From the NCBI RefSeq assembly GCF_014041915.1, contig NZ_CP059472.1, forward strand, positions 744,001-808,000: a stretch of 64,000 nucleotides of DNA, read 5' to 3'. The position numbers were made by a program, and so were the translations under genes. How positions within the stretch are numbered: position 1 is the stretch's first letter; every line of letters starts with the position of its first letter. Below the pieces are notes generated by a model. The model saw nothing but the letters and a program-made list of their open reading frames with translations, searched no databases and was not told where the DNA came from. Of the stretch, positions 43,980-52,899 are shown one piece after another. Source of the stretch: Marnyiella aurantia. Its GTDB lineage: Bacteria; Bacteroidota; Bacteroidia; Flavobacteriales; Weeksellaceae.

Positions 43980-46900
43980 CTAAAATTCCAACTCATTTTC
44001 CGGATGGATATGCTTATAATCTGCAACCATCTCCTCTTCATAATCAGTCTTTTCTTTTTTGCTGAACCTGTTTTCCAGTCGTACCATAATAAGGTATACC
44101 ACCGGGACAATAATCAGGGTCAGGAACAGGGAGGAAATAAGACCTCCGATAATTACGATAGCCAAACCATTGTTCATCTCTGCAGCGGCGCCGGAGGCGA
44201 GTGCAATTGGCAACATACCGAATACCATGGCTATAGTGGTCATAAGGATAGGTCTCAACCTGGCATGGTTGGCCTGGATAAGTGCATTCTCGATACTCTC
44301 ACCTTTATCTACCCTGTGATTGGCAAAATCGACAAGAAGAATTGCATTCTTGGCCACCAGACCAATCAGCATGATGATACCTAATATCGTAAAGATATTT
44401 AAACTCTGATTGGTAAGCGCCAGCGCCCAAAGTGCACCGATAAATGAAAGCGGAATGGAAAAGAGTACGATAAACGGTTTCAGGAAGTCATTATAGAGCA
44501 CCACCATAATCATATATACTAACATGATAGCGGCAAGAAGAGCAACTCCCAAGGTTCCGAAACCTTCACTCTGGTTTTCCATGTTTCCGCCCCAGACCCA
44601 GTTTACACCGGCAGGCTTTTTAATTTCGGCCATCTTGGTTTCCCATTCCGCAGCCACAGTACCCGTGGTCTTACCTACGGTTTGTGCCTGTACGGTAACC
44701 GAAGGAGATCTGTCATATCTTTCCAGCAATGCCGGTCCGGAGGTAAAGTTGATATCTGCAAACTGCGCAAGCTGTATTCTCATACCGTCCTGATTCACGA
44801 AGTTGATATTTCTTACATCGTCAATACTGGTTCGGTTGGCTTCATCAAGAATGATATTGATATCGTACTCATTGTTACCCGTACGGAACTTATTATCGGT
44901 ATTACCACTAAATGCCGTTCTAAGGGTCTGACCCACGGAGGCTACATTCAGTCCAAGTGAAGTCATTTTATCCCTGTCTACCGTAACTGAAATTTCAGGG
45001 TTACCTTCTTCCACACTCAGCTTAATTTCAGAAGCTCCGTCTATTGTTCTCAATTGTGCCTCGGCAGTTTTGGCGTAAGCCATCGCGTCTTCCATTGTAG
45101 TACCCGTAACTGTCATTTGCAGCGGAGCCTGTTCAGCTCCCATAAATCCAACAGGAACCGTAGTGACCTTCGCTCCTACCAAAACCTTCTCCAGATCGCG
45201 TTTCAGTTTGGCAGCGTACACTTTGGTATCATCTGCACGTTCTGCTTTAGGAACAAGTTCTACACTGATCTCAGATTTGTAATTGGTAGACTGCATGGCA
45301 CCCATGCCCCCACTTACCGAACCTACAGAGGTAATCATCTTCACGATCTCCGGTTTTTTAGCCAGGTGCTTTTCAGCTGCCTGGGTAATGAAGTTAGTCT
45401 CTTCCAGCGAGGTATCTTTCGGCATCTCGATCTGCACCAGGAATTCTCCTTTATCGGTACCCGGGAAAAAGTCCGAACCAATATAACCCATTACCGCCAT
45501 CGCAATAGCACTGATAAACAGCACAATGGTTATGGCGAAGGTTTTCAGCTTGTTTACCAAACTCCACTTTAAGATACCCTCGATCTTGTGTGTAAACCAG
45601 GTAAGGCCGTCTTCAAATTTATACAGGATCTTTCCGAAGAATGTGGTTTTTTCTATCACTTCCAGTTTGCCGTAGCGAGAGAAAAGCCATGGCACCACCG
45701 TAAAGGATACCAGCAAAGACAGCATGGTAGCAATAATTACGGTAACACAGAACTGCGAGATAATGTCGGATACCAAACCGGAACTCATCGCAATCGGCAG
45801 GAACACCACCACGATTACAAGCGTAATTGCGGTCACGGTAAAACCAATTTCCTTAGCACCGTCATAAGACGCGCGGACTTTGTTTTTACCCATTTCCATG
45901 TGGCGGTGAATGTTTTCGATAACCACGATCGCATCATCCACAAGAATACCAACAACCAGCGAAAGTCCGAGCAAACTCATAAGGTTAAGACTGTAACCCA
46001 GAATGTACATCCCTATAAAGGTCGCAATAAGCGAAGTCGGGATGGCTACCATTACGATAAGGGCATTACGGAAACTGTGCAGGAAGAACATCATTACAAA
46101 CGCTACAAGCGCGATGGCGATAAGTAAATCTTTAATTACAGCATTCGCAGCGGCCAAAGTGAAGGTAGAAGTATCACTGGCTACAGTAATCTTAATGTTG
46201 TTACCCTTATACTGCTCTTCAATCTGTGCAATTTTCTCCTGAACCAGACGGCTCACTTCTACCGCATTCGCATCAGTCTGCTTCTGCACCTGGAGCATCA
46301 TTGTATTTTCCTGGTTAATCCTGGCGATTTTATCGGCTACCTTCTGCGTATCCTGAACCTCAGCGATATCTGAAAGACGGATATTCTGTCCGTTTTTGGA
46401 TGAGATGGTCAGGTTCCGCAGTTCTTCTACAGAACTGATTTTACCCGCAAGACGGATCAGCGTACTGTTTTCACGCGTCTTCAGACTTCCGGTAGGGAAA
46501 TCGAGGTTGGACATCGTTATAGTTTGCTGTACCTCCGGAATTGTAATTCCGTACCCTTCCATTTTGGCCTGGTTGAGGTTGATTCTGATTTCCCTTTCCT
46601 GGCCACCAACGATATCTACATTGGATACCCCGGGGATTCTGGAAAAGACCGGCTGAATTCTCTGGTCAATAAGGTCATACAATTCATTCTCGGTCAGGTT
46701 ACCGGTAACCCCCATCCTAACAATCGGCATGTCCGACAGTGAAAACTGGGTAAGTGAAGGTTCATCTATATCCTCAGGCAAATCTGAGCGGATGGCATTA
46801 ATTTTACGCTGTGCCTCGTTTAGGGCAAAATCCACATCGGCATCATTATTAAACTGAATGATGACTACCGACAGACTTTCATAGGACTTGGACTGTATTT

Positions 46901-47135
46901 TCTTGACACCCTCCAGTGCCGACACGGCATCTTCAATCTTTCGTGAAACCGTATTTTCCACTTCCGAAGGTGATGCACCAGGATAAACCGTAGCGACGGT
47001 TACTACCTTCACTTCAAATTTCGGGATAAGTTCGTAGTTCAGCTGCGAGTAGCTGAAAAGCCCTCCAATGATCAGTAATGCGAGCATTACAATCACCAGG
47101 CTGGGTCGTTTAATCGATACTTCTGCTAATTTCAT
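43980..47135 (-). CDS. RND multidrug efflux permease (HAE-1/AcrB family)
   Basis: 1051-residue inner-membrane proton antiporter that feeds substrates into a tripartite pump. Twelve membrane segments with two large periplasmic loops are apparent. TM4 holds the proton-relay pair in VVGILVDDAIVVIENIHRHME. GSDFFPGTDKGEF opens the second periplasmic domain, and later helices include GLVAKNAILLVDFANH. Length is standard. It is the last gene of a tetR-tolC-adaptor-RND operon, 23 bases after the adaptor. Substrates cannot be inferred; detergents, dyes or antibiotics are typical for the family. Confidence 0.93.
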   Translation of the reverse strand: MKLAEVSIKRPSLVIVMLALLIIGGLFSYSQLNYELIPKFEVKVVTVATVYPGASPSEVENTVSRKIEDAVSALEGVKKIQSKSYESLSVVIIQFNNDADVDFALNEAQRKINAIRSDLPEDIDEPSLTQFSLSDMPIVRMGVTGNLTENELYDLIDQRIQPVFSRIPGVSNVDIVGGQEREIRINLNQAKMEGYGITIPEVQQTITMSNLDFPTGSLKTRENSTLIRLAGKISSVEELRNLTISSKNGQNIRLSDIAEVQDTQKVADKIARINQENTMMLQVQKQTDANAVEVSRLVQEKIAQIEEQYKGNNIKITVASDTSTFTLAAANAVIKDLLIAIALVAFVMMFFLHSFRNALIVMVAIPTSLIATFIGMYILGYSLNLMSLLGLSLVVGILVDDAIVVIENIHRHMEMGKNKVRASYDGAKEIGFTVTAITLVIVVVFLPIAMSSGLVSDIISQFCVTVIIATMLSLLVSFTVVPWLFSRYGKLEVIEKTTFFGKILYKFEDGLTWFTHKIEGILKWSLVNKLKTFAITIVLFISAIAMAVMGYIGSDFFPGTDKGEFLVQIEMPKDTSLEETNFITQAAEKHLAKKPEIVKMITSVGSVSGGMGAMQSTNYKSEISVELVPKAERADDTKVYAAKLKRDLEKVLVGAKVTTVPVGFMGAEQAPLQMTVTGTTMEDAMAYAKTAEAQLRTIDGASEIKLSVEEGNPEISVTVDRDKMTSLGLNVASVGQTLRTAFSGNTDNKFRTGNNEYDINIILDEANRTSIDDVRNINFVNQDGMRIQLAQFADINFTSGPALLERYDRSPSVTVQAQTVGKTTGTVAAEWETKMAEIKKPAGVNWVWGGNMENQSEGFGTLGVALLAAIMLVYMIMVVLYNDFLKPFIVLFSIPLSFIGALWALALTNQSLNIFTILGIIMLIGLVAKNAILLVDFANHRVDKGESIENALIQANHARLRPILMTTIAMVFGMLPIALASGAAAEMNNGLAIVIIGGLISSLFLTLIIVPVVYLIMVRLENRFSKKEKTDYEEEMVADYKHIHPENELEF

Positions 47136-47158
47136 TTATATATATGCTTACTCGATTA

Positions 47159-48214
47159 TTATATCAGTTTACGGATAGGCGTTTTGTCCGTCAGGTTGAT
47201 CTGACCGCTGGTAACAACTTCGTCTCCTGCTTTCAGGCCACTGATCACTTCTACACGGTCTCCGTAATTTACACCGCCCTGAATTTTGGTCAGGTGGGCT
47301 ACGTTATTGCGGACAACAAATACTGTATTATCACTTACACTGCCTACAAATGCCTCACGTGGAATGGTAAGTACACTGCCACTGCCGCTTCTGCTGAAGA
47401 CTGCAGTTCCGTACATTCCTGCTTTCAGTTTGTTGAAGGAATTAGGAACAGTAATTTCTACAGGGAACTTAAGCGCTCCGGAAGCTGATGGCGCAATGAA
47501 GGTGATTCTTCCGTCCAGGGCACCTTCAATTACATCAGGCTGTACCTTTACGCTGCTGCCTACGGATAACTGACTCACCAGGGACTGATCTACATCAACC
47601 TTAAGTTTAACAGAGGAAATATCCACCACCTCTACTATAGGTGTACCCGGATTAAGCACAGTTCCTACCTCTACGAACTTCTGATTTACGATCCCGCTCA
47701 CTTTAGAAATTACGTTGGTATCGCCAGACTGCAGGTTTGCAGACTGAAGCTGGGTTCTGGCATTCTTAACCTGCAATCTTGCCTGATCAAGCTGCAGTGC
47801 GGTTACACCACCGGTCTTATATGCCTGCTCGTAACGGTTTAGGGCCATTACCGCATTATCCAGATTGGCTTTGGCACCCGATACATTTACATTAAGCTTC
47901 TCGCCTGCCAGCCTTCCAATGCTTTGTCCTGCACGTACATAGCTGCCCTCTCTTACATTAAGGGAGATAAGCTGCCCACCCATTTCTGCTGAAACCTGTG
48001 CCTGTCTGTTCGGAAGAAAGGTACCGTTCACCATAAACTCACCGCTTATTTCCTCCTGCTTTACAAGCGTGGTACGCACCGCCACATTTGTGTTCTTCTC
48101 TGCTACTACAGCTACCTGTTCCTCATTCTTCTTTTTATTATTCTGAAGGATGAAGTAAAATACGATACCGATCCCCAGAACGGCCAGTATGCTGATGATT
48201 GTATTCTTTTTCAT
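47159..48214 (-). CDS. RND efflux periplasmic adaptor (membrane fusion protein)
   Basis: 351 residues. An N-terminal membrane helix (about 5-24, no lipobox) anchors it in the inner membrane. Then come a lipoyl-like half (NGTFLPNRQAQVSAEMGG, VREGSYVRAGQSIGRL), a helical hairpin (about 105-160), the second lipoyl half (SGIVNQKFVEVGTVLNPG) and beta-barrel and membrane-proximal domains. This is the standard HlyD/AcrA-type order. It bridges the RND permease and the TolC-like channel encoded beside it. It starts 7 bases after the tolC-family stop. Confidence 0.92.
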   Translation of the reverse strand: MKKNTIISILAVLGIGIVFYFILQNNKKKNEEQVAVVAEKNTNVAVRTTLVKQEEISGEFMVNGTFLPNRQAQVSAEMGGQLISLNVREGSYVRAGQSIGRLAGEKLNVNVSGAKANLDNAVMALNRYEQAYKTGGVTALQLDQARLQVKNARTQLQSANLQSGDTNVISKVSGIVNQKFVEVGTVLNPGTPIVEVVDISSVKLKVDVDQSLVSQLSVGSSVKVQPDVIEGALDGRITFIAPSASGALKFPVEITVPNSFNKLKAGMYGTAVFSRSGSGSVLTIPREAFVGSVSDNTVFVVRNNVAHLTKIQGGVNYGDRVEVISGLKAGDEVVTSGQINLTDKTPIRKLI

Positions 48215-48221
48215 AGTTTAA

Positions 48222-49559
48222 TTAATTAATATCTGTTAATGTTTTTAATTTTCCCTGAGATTTAAGCAAGTCAATCTCAGCGAGTTTATAATCAAGTTTA
48301 GCTTTTGTTAAATTATTCTTTGCTTCGGTAAGATCACGCTCAGCATCCAGGATATCATTTAAGGTGGCCAAACCGTGCTGGTAATTGCTGCGCGTATTGG
48401 AAAGTACTTGATCTGCCAATACCACATTTTCTTCCTGCATGGAAATCATGGTCATATTATTATCCAGTTCAGTGACTGCGTTTTTATGCTGAAGATCCAG
48501 ACCTAACTGCGTTTCCCTTAAATCTGCCTGTGCCTTTTCAATTTCAATCATGTTTAGTTCCACACGTGATTTTGTAGCAAAACCGTTGAAAATAGGAACC
48601 CGTATGTTAAGACCTACAGAAGCCATATCGGACCAGAATACGCCATTTTCCTTACCGTTCCACCAGGGCATTTTATCGCCCTGCCCCAGAAATCCATAGT
48701 TTGCTGAAAGTGCTACCGTAGGATAATATTCGGCCTCCGTTGCTTTTTTCTGCCATTCCAGCAGTTCAATCTGCTTGTTAACCAGCTGAATTTCGGTACG
48801 GGCTGCAAAGTCTGCACTGCGGTCCGGCAGCAAAGAAGGTTCAAAAGTCTGCTCCGGAAGTTCTATTTCCTCATTCATAGGCATCCCAATCATAAACTTG
48901 AGTGCGTTTTCAGCCAGATCGACCGTATTTTCAAGCTGCTTTACTCCGGAACTTACGTTATTTCGTGCCACCACTACCCTGTCATAGTCAATTTTGCGGG
49001 CCAATCCTGCATCATATAATCCTTTAATTACTTTAATAGTTTGGTTAGTAATTTCAAGGTTGCTTTTGGCATTAGTCAGCATCTGATCCGCCTGATATAC
49101 CTGAAAGTAAGCATTGGCCACTTTCTCTATGATCTGCTCCTCGGTCAATTTCGCATTGATCAGATAAAATTCCTTAGTTGATCTGGCTGCTTTCAGGCCT
49201 ACAAAAACCGACTGATTGAAGAGGTTCTGTGTGAGCTGTACCATATTACTTGACGTCCACTTCTGGCCAAAGGCCACCTTCACCTGCTGACCCGGTGCTC
49301 CGAATATCTCACCCGGCAAAACGGATTCCTGCAGCAGAGGGTTATAACTGGTGGAACTGTTAAAACTGATGTTTGGGTACGCATTGGATTTCACTTCTGC
49401 AATCTGTGCATCGCCTTTACGGATATCCAATCGGGCTTTCTCGGCCTCAGCTTTATGTTCCAAAGCATAAGTTATTGCCTCCGGCAGTGTCAGAAGTTCA
49501 GCATCCTGAGCATTAAGCAGTCCTGCAGACAGTATAAAGCCAAAAATTAATTTCTTCAT
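48222..49559 (-). CDS. TolC-family outer membrane efflux protein
   Basis: 445 residues. A signal peptide (MKKLIFGFILSAGLLNAQ) is followed by two related halves rich in long amphipathic helices (LTLPEAITYALEHKAEAEKA; later LDLQHKNAVTELDNNMTMIS), as in the trimeric TolC channel-tunnel. The length and internal duplication fit the family. Its ATG overlaps the tetR-family stop codon by one base. It forms the outer membrane exit of the pump. Confidence 0.92.
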   Translation of the reverse strand: MKKLIFGFILSAGLLNAQDAELLTLPEAITYALEHKAEAEKARLDIRKGDAQIAEVKSNAYPNISFNSSTSYNPLLQESVLPGEIFGAPGQQVKVAFGQKWTSSNMVQLTQNLFNQSVFVGLKAARSTKEFYLINAKLTEEQIIEKVANAYFQVYQADQMLTNAKSNLEITNQTIKVIKGLYDAGLARKIDYDRVVVARNNVSSGVKQLENTVDLAENALKFMIGMPMNEEIELPEQTFEPSLLPDRSADFAARTEIQLVNKQIELLEWQKKATEAEYYPTVALSANYGFLGQGDKMPWWNGKENGVFWSDMASVGLNIRVPIFNGFATKSRVELNMIEIEKAQADLRETQLGLDLQHKNAVTELDNNMTMISMQEENVVLADQVLSNTRSNYQHGLATLNDILDAERDLTEAKNNLTKAKLDYKLAEIDLLKSQGKLKTLTDIN

Positions 49560-50158
49560 TATTTTAAATTGTTATATTTTATTAACTGTTGTTTCCCAAG
49601 CTCGGTGGTAATGGCGTTCATATAAAAATTAAGCGCTACATTACTGTACTCTGTCCTGTCTGTCTTTGTAGTATCCAGGAACGGTGAACTGTCATAGGAC
49701 ATGACCATCTGGAAATAAATACTGGCATAAAGGTCCGCATCGAAGTCCATTCTGTAAAAACCCTGTTCACGGCCACGCTTTATATTCTGCACCAGCACCG
49801 AACTGAACCTTTCAGAAAAATTCATCATGTGTTTGTTAAAAATTGCAGGATAGTATTTTAATAACTGGCGGATCAAAAGTGAATTATTGGATCTGGCGGC
49901 CTTCTCTATCTGCTCATCACGGCAGTACATACGTTCCACGGCATTTTCAATCTGATAATCCAGTTCACTTAGCTTCTCGATGACTTCAGTAAGTTTATAC
50001 TCCAGAACATCTTCCAGCAGAGCCTCCTTATTAGAGTATTTTTGATATAAGGTTTTTTTGGACATCCCAAATTCCTTTGCGATATCATCCATTGTGAGGG
50101 TTTTTGCACCGTTCTCTATGAAGAGTTCCGCAACCTTTTCCAGAAAAGTTTTATCCAT
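49559..50158 (-). CDS. TetR/AcrR-family repressor of the efflux operon
   Basis: 199 residues from the ATG at 50156-50158. The N-terminal helix-turn-helix (MDDIAKEFGMSKKTLYQKYSN) is classic TetR. The C-terminal ligand-binding part is helical and poorly conserved. A TTG start at 50179 would lie inside the -7 box, so it is rejected. It is the first gene of the operon and shares its promoter, which carries a perfect inverted repeat. Autorepression relieved by a pump substrate is the expected logic. Confidence 0.9.
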   Translation of the reverse strand: MDKTFLEKVAELFIENGAKTLTMDDIAKEFGMSKKTLYQKYSNKEALLEDVLEYKLTEVIEKLSELDYQIENAVERMYCRDEQIEKAARSNNSLLIRQLLKYYPAIFNKHMMNFSERFSSVLVQNIKRGREQGFYRMDFDADLYASIYFQMVMSYDSSPFLDTTKTDRTEYSNVALNFYMNAITTELGKQQLIKYNNLK

Positions 50159-50176
50159 TATGTGATTTTGGTTGGG

Positions 50177-50208
50177 CAAAGATACGCTTTAGGAAACTTA
50201 TAAACCAA
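50177..50208 (-). promoter_or_regulatory. promoter of the tetR-efflux operon
   Basis: Minus strand TTG (50206-50208 region, within TTTGG), 21 bases, then TATCTTTG at 50177-50184, an exact TAnnTTTG. The predicted start of transcription is about 12 bases before the ATG at 50158. Confidence 0.75.
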
Positions 50209-50220
50209 ATTAGTTTCCTA
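50190..50220. promoter_or_regulatory. inverted repeat, probable TetR operator
   Basis: TAGGAAACT (50190-50198) and AGTTTCCTA (50212-50220) are perfect inverted copies 13 bases apart. They sit across the -33 to -7 region of the tetR promoter, so bound repressor would exclude RNA polymerase. Confidence 0.75.
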
Positions 50221-50476
50221 GTTTATTCACGATAATTATAATAGATTTTATAGATAAAATGACCAACCAACCTTTCTAAGTTTCTAAAAAGTCCAGGTAA
50301 TTTGTAAAAAGCCGATAATTTGAGCTAATTCTGTGAAATGAGAAGAAAAACGTAATCACCACAAAATGTGGAGTCTAAGGATTTGTCTAATTATAAATTG
50401 ACTAAGGAATTACCGTGAATAACCCCGTTTATCTAACGCATTCTGCTGATATTTACGAAATCCACAGTTGAAGGGA
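50221..50476. other. intergenic gap between efflux operon and curli locus
   Basis: AT-rich, with no ORF of note. A small CCACA-AAA-TGTGG hairpin lies near 50357-50372. No recognised regulatory site besides the promoters at both ends. Confidence 0.35.
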
Positions 50477-50506
50477 TTTGCTGCATCTAAGGTGATACTA
50501 CATTTG
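50477..50506 (+). promoter_or_regulatory. promoter of the major curlin gene
   Basis: TTTG (50477-50480), 18 bases, TACATTTG (50499-50506): an exact match to the Bacteroidetes consensus. It is 32 bases before the ATG at 50539, with an A/T-rich leader. Confidence 0.82.
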
Positions 50507-50538
50507 TAACACAAACTAACCAAATAAATTTTTTAAAC

Positions 50539-51198
50539 ATGAAAAAATTAGTTACAGGTGCAATTGCACTAATGGCAGTAGGTTTTACTTACGCACAATC
50601 AAATGTTGATTATTCCAGACAGTATGGAACTGAAAACGTCTCCGGTCTTTTACAGGATGGAATTCAGAACGACAACAATTTACTTCAGGACGGAACTATT
50701 AACAAGGCTTACATTGCACAGGACGGTTATTTAAACCGCAGTGTCGCTGTGAGTCAAGGAACCGACAACTATCTGGAGATTGATCAGGAAGGTTATGACA
50801 ACAGCAACGATGCATGGCAGGTTGGTTTAAGAAACAAGGCCAAAGTTAACCAGAAGCAGGCACTAGGTGGCCAGATTGCGTGGAGCAGACAAAATGGTAC
50901 TGACAACGAAGTTTTGCAGTTGCAATGGGATACTAGTAACAGGTCATACATGACTCAGGTTGGTGACAGAAACTATTCAGGGGTGCAACAGTACACTGTT
51001 GGTAACGTAGCTACTACTGAGCAGTATGGTAATGACAACAGAATTGAAAATTGGCAAACCGGAAATTCAAATCAGAATTACCACCGTCAGGATGGTTGGG
51101 AAAACAAGGCTAAGCTTGATCAGATGGGAACCAATCAGATGCACACCGGTTTCCAGAATGGAACAGGAAATGTAATGACAGTTACCCAAATGGATTAA
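50539..51198 (+). CDS. curlin-repeat amyloid subunit (CsgA-like)
   Basis: 219 residues. The signal peptide ends TYAQ (20). The mature chain consists of 17 consecutive units of 11 residues with the curlin pattern Q-x-G-x-x-N-x5 (first Q at 28, then 39, 50, 61 and so on to 206), plus a partial unit at the end. One 2-residue insertion occurs near 105-118. E. coli CsgA carries five double-strand repeats of 22-23 residues; this chain would form a beta-solenoid of about 8-9 turns. It has a strong promoter and terminator of its own, separate from the assembly genes, as expected for an abundant subunit. The role as extracellular amyloid fibre is inferred from the family. Confidence 0.85.
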   Translation: MKKLVTGAIALMAVGFTYAQSNVDYSRQYGTENVSGLLQDGIQNDNNLLQDGTINKAYIAQDGYLNRSVAVSQGTDNYLEIDQEGYDNSNDAWQVGLRNKAKVNQKQALGGQIAWSRQNGTDNEVLQLQWDTSNRSYMTQVGDRNYSGVQQYTVGNVATTEQYGNDNRIENWQTGNSNQNYHRQDGWENKAKLDQMGTNQMHTGFQNGTGNVMTVTQMD

Positions 51199-51219
51199 TA
51201 AATCCTGATATAAATTGCG

Positions 51220-51250
51220 AATCCGTCTCAAATTGGGACGGATTTTTTTT
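51220..51250 (+). terminator. intrinsic terminator of the curlin gene
   Basis: AATCCGTCTC (51220-51229) pairs with GGGACGGATT (51235-51244) including one T-G wobble, then eight T. It separates the subunit gene from the assembly operon. Confidence 0.88.
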
Positions 51251-51462
51251 GCTTTGAATTTCACTACAAAACTGTTCCTCTGCCAACATGTAATTTAAGT
51301 ATTGGATGGAGATTTACATTTGACTGAAATGCGATTTCAGAATGACAAACCGGAATGAGAACAAAATTTCAAGTGTCTTGTTTTTAAATTAATGTCAATA
51401 GGTTATTTACCCCATCATCTAACTGTTTTTGGGGAGATTTAGGAAGTCCCTTCCAGCGGGGA
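51251..51462. other. intergenic region upstream of curli assembly operon
   Basis: About 210 bases with no ORF or hairpin that I can support. Confidence 0.35.
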
Positions 51463-51492
51463 TTTGCGATATATAATCATAGGCTAAATTTG
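51463..51492 (+). promoter_or_regulatory. promoter of the curli assembly operon
   Basis: TTTG (51463-51466), 18 bases, TAAATTTG (51485-51492): exact consensus, with the same 18-base spacing as the curlin gene promoter. It is 31 bases before the ATG at 51524. Confidence 0.82.
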
Positions 51493-51523
51493 TGTATATA
51501 AAAACCCTTAAACCTTTGAAAAC

Positions 51524-51748
51524 ATGAAAAAAAGAACAAGCGCAGAAAGACCTCCAGCCGGAACGTCTGTAATTGCAAAACCCCCTCCACTTCCATACAG
51601 GGAGCAGATTTACGAATCAGATCCAGGACACTATGTAACGAAACTGACTAAGCAGTCAGGTTCAGTTAATTCATTCACTGATAATACCGGCAAGCTGAAC
51701 TGGATTACGCCGGCGTCCATGTGTAGAACGACATACGGGCAGTTCTAG
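51524..51748 (+). CDS. small protein of unknown function, first gene of curli assembly operon
   Basis: 74 residues, Pro-rich near the N-terminus (ERPPAGTSVIAKPPPLPY), with no signal peptide, membrane helix or curlin repeat. It starts 31 bases after a consensus promoter and ends 17 bases before the next gene, so it has normal gene spacing. It matches no family I know. It may be a cytoplasmic regulator, a leader peptide or a secreted factor with an unusual signal. The reading frame could also be spurious. Confidence 0.5.
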   Translation: MKKRTSAERPPAGTSVIAKPPPLPYREQIYESDPGHYVTKLTKQSGSVNSFTDNTGKLNWITPASMCRTTYGQF

Positions 51749-51765
51749 TCCAAATACCTACAATC

Positions 51766-52167
51766 ATGAAAAAAGCAATAACGTTCATTTTAATTCTGCT
51801 GAACCTACAGATGAGTTTTGCACAGGAAGTTCCGCTTTACGAAATCAACAGCAATAATGTTCTGGACTATTACGGACAGATAGCAACGGCCAATTTAAAC
51901 CCAGCCTCAACAACTGTTGCTGCGCAAATCGGGAATAACAACTTTATTGAAATTACTGATACTTCAGCTGCAATGATCAATATTTTCCAGCTGGGAGATA
52001 ATAATACCACCCTGTATCAGAACATCAATTCTTATCCTGGAAAAGCCGATATTTCTATTCGAGGTTCAAACAATCTCATCAATATAGAAGGCAGCAACAG
52101 CATCTCAGACGGAATGAAAATGAATATTAATGCTGATGACATGACAATTCTTATGAGAAACAACTAA
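51766..52167 (+). CDS. minor curlin-like subunit (possible CsgB-type nucleator)
   Basis: 133 residues with a signal peptide ending SFAQ (20). Residues about 50-105 contain irregular curlin-like units (AAQIGNNNFIEI, FQLGDNNTTLYQ, IRGSNNLINI) with the Q-x-G-x-N-N spacing. The units are fewer and less regular than in the 219-residue subunit, as in a nucleator or minor subunit. It sits in the assembly operon, not with the major subunit. Identity as CsgB is inference. It precedes the csgE-like gene by 4 bases. Confidence 0.65.
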   Translation: MKKAITFILILLNLQMSFAQEVPLYEINSNNVLDYYGQIATANLNPASTTVAAQIGNNNFIEITDTSAAMINIFQLGDNNTTLYQNINSYPGKADISIRGSNNLINIEGSNSISDGMKMNINADDMTILMRNN

Positions 52168-52171
52168 ACCC

Positions 52172-52894
52172 TTGAAAATGAAAACTCTCCTCGCAGTTCT
52201 GAGTGTTCTTTTTCTCAGTACAATCTTCCACGCCCAGACAGCGGAAAACGTTTCGGGAAAAATAATCACAGAAAACAATGAAGGTCAGATTAAAATAAAA
52301 GCGGCAGCAATAAGCAGCTCACAGACCTTCAAGGACTTGAATTACATACTTATAACCCTGAAAAAAGGAAAGTCAGGAACATCATCCAATAAACAAAGCG
52401 GGAAATTCTCTTTAAAACCCAACGAAACCCGAATACTCTCTGAAACCAATGTGAACTTAGCTAAAAGTGATGGGCTTAAGATCTTTTTATTCCTAAAAGA
52501 TGAAGAGTCTGACCGCACAGTTGCGAAAGACAGTTTGGAAATCAATGCGGGTCAGTTTACAGCTGAGGTAACCTTTATACCGGAAAAAGACCTGGAGTTA
52601 AGCGGGCTTACAATTGACGAGACGAAAACCCGTATGGGACAGCTGTTTTATGAATCATTTTTTAAAAAGTACAACCAAATACCGGAAAAGTATGATGGCA
52701 CAGTCATAATTACAGAACTTCCTTCATTTGGACGAAACAGCAGGATAACCGTTACTGTGGATGACCTGGTAATTTACAGTTTTCTCTCAAAACCAGATGA
52801 AGAAGCCCTGGAGGAAGAAGCAGAAAGTGCCCTGAATTACCTGGCAGACTATAATGCTAACCAAAATCTTCGTGAAAAAGAATTTAAATACTAA
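52172..52894 (+). CDS. csgE: CsgH-like/CsgE fusion, curli secretion specificity factor
   Basis: 240 residues. The signal peptide ends FHAQ (22). Residues about 24-125 form an Ig-like beta domain (QIKIKAAAIS, KDLNYILITLKKG, GKFSLKPNETRILS) resembling CsgH, an amyloid inhibitor-chaperone known in Alphaproteobacteria. Residues about 141-228 match CsgE (LSGLTIDETKTRMGQLFY, VTVDDLVIYSFL, and a closing acidic helix), which gates the CsgG pore. In E. coli CsgE is only about 129 residues. The fusion would hold a chaperone next to the gate. The CsgH assignment is by eye. Translational spacing to csgF is 5 bases. Confidence 0.78.
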   Translation: MKMKTLLAVLSVLFLSTIFHAQTAENVSGKIITENNEGQIKIKAAAISSSQTFKDLNYILITLKKGKSGTSSNKQSGKFSLKPNETRILSETNVNLAKSDGLKIFLFLKDEESDRTVAKDSLEINAGQFTAEVTFIPEKDLELSGLTIDETKTRMGQLFYESFFKKYNQIPEKYDGTVIITELPSFGRNSRITVTVDDLVIYSFLSKPDEEALEEEAESALNYLADYNANQNLREKEFKY

Positions 52895-52899
52895 TAACC

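Noticed and set aside
50156-50179. Earlier TTG start for the TetR-family gene
   Set aside because: The TTG would lie in the -7 box TATCTTTG; the ATG at 50158 is 12 bases after the expected transcription start.
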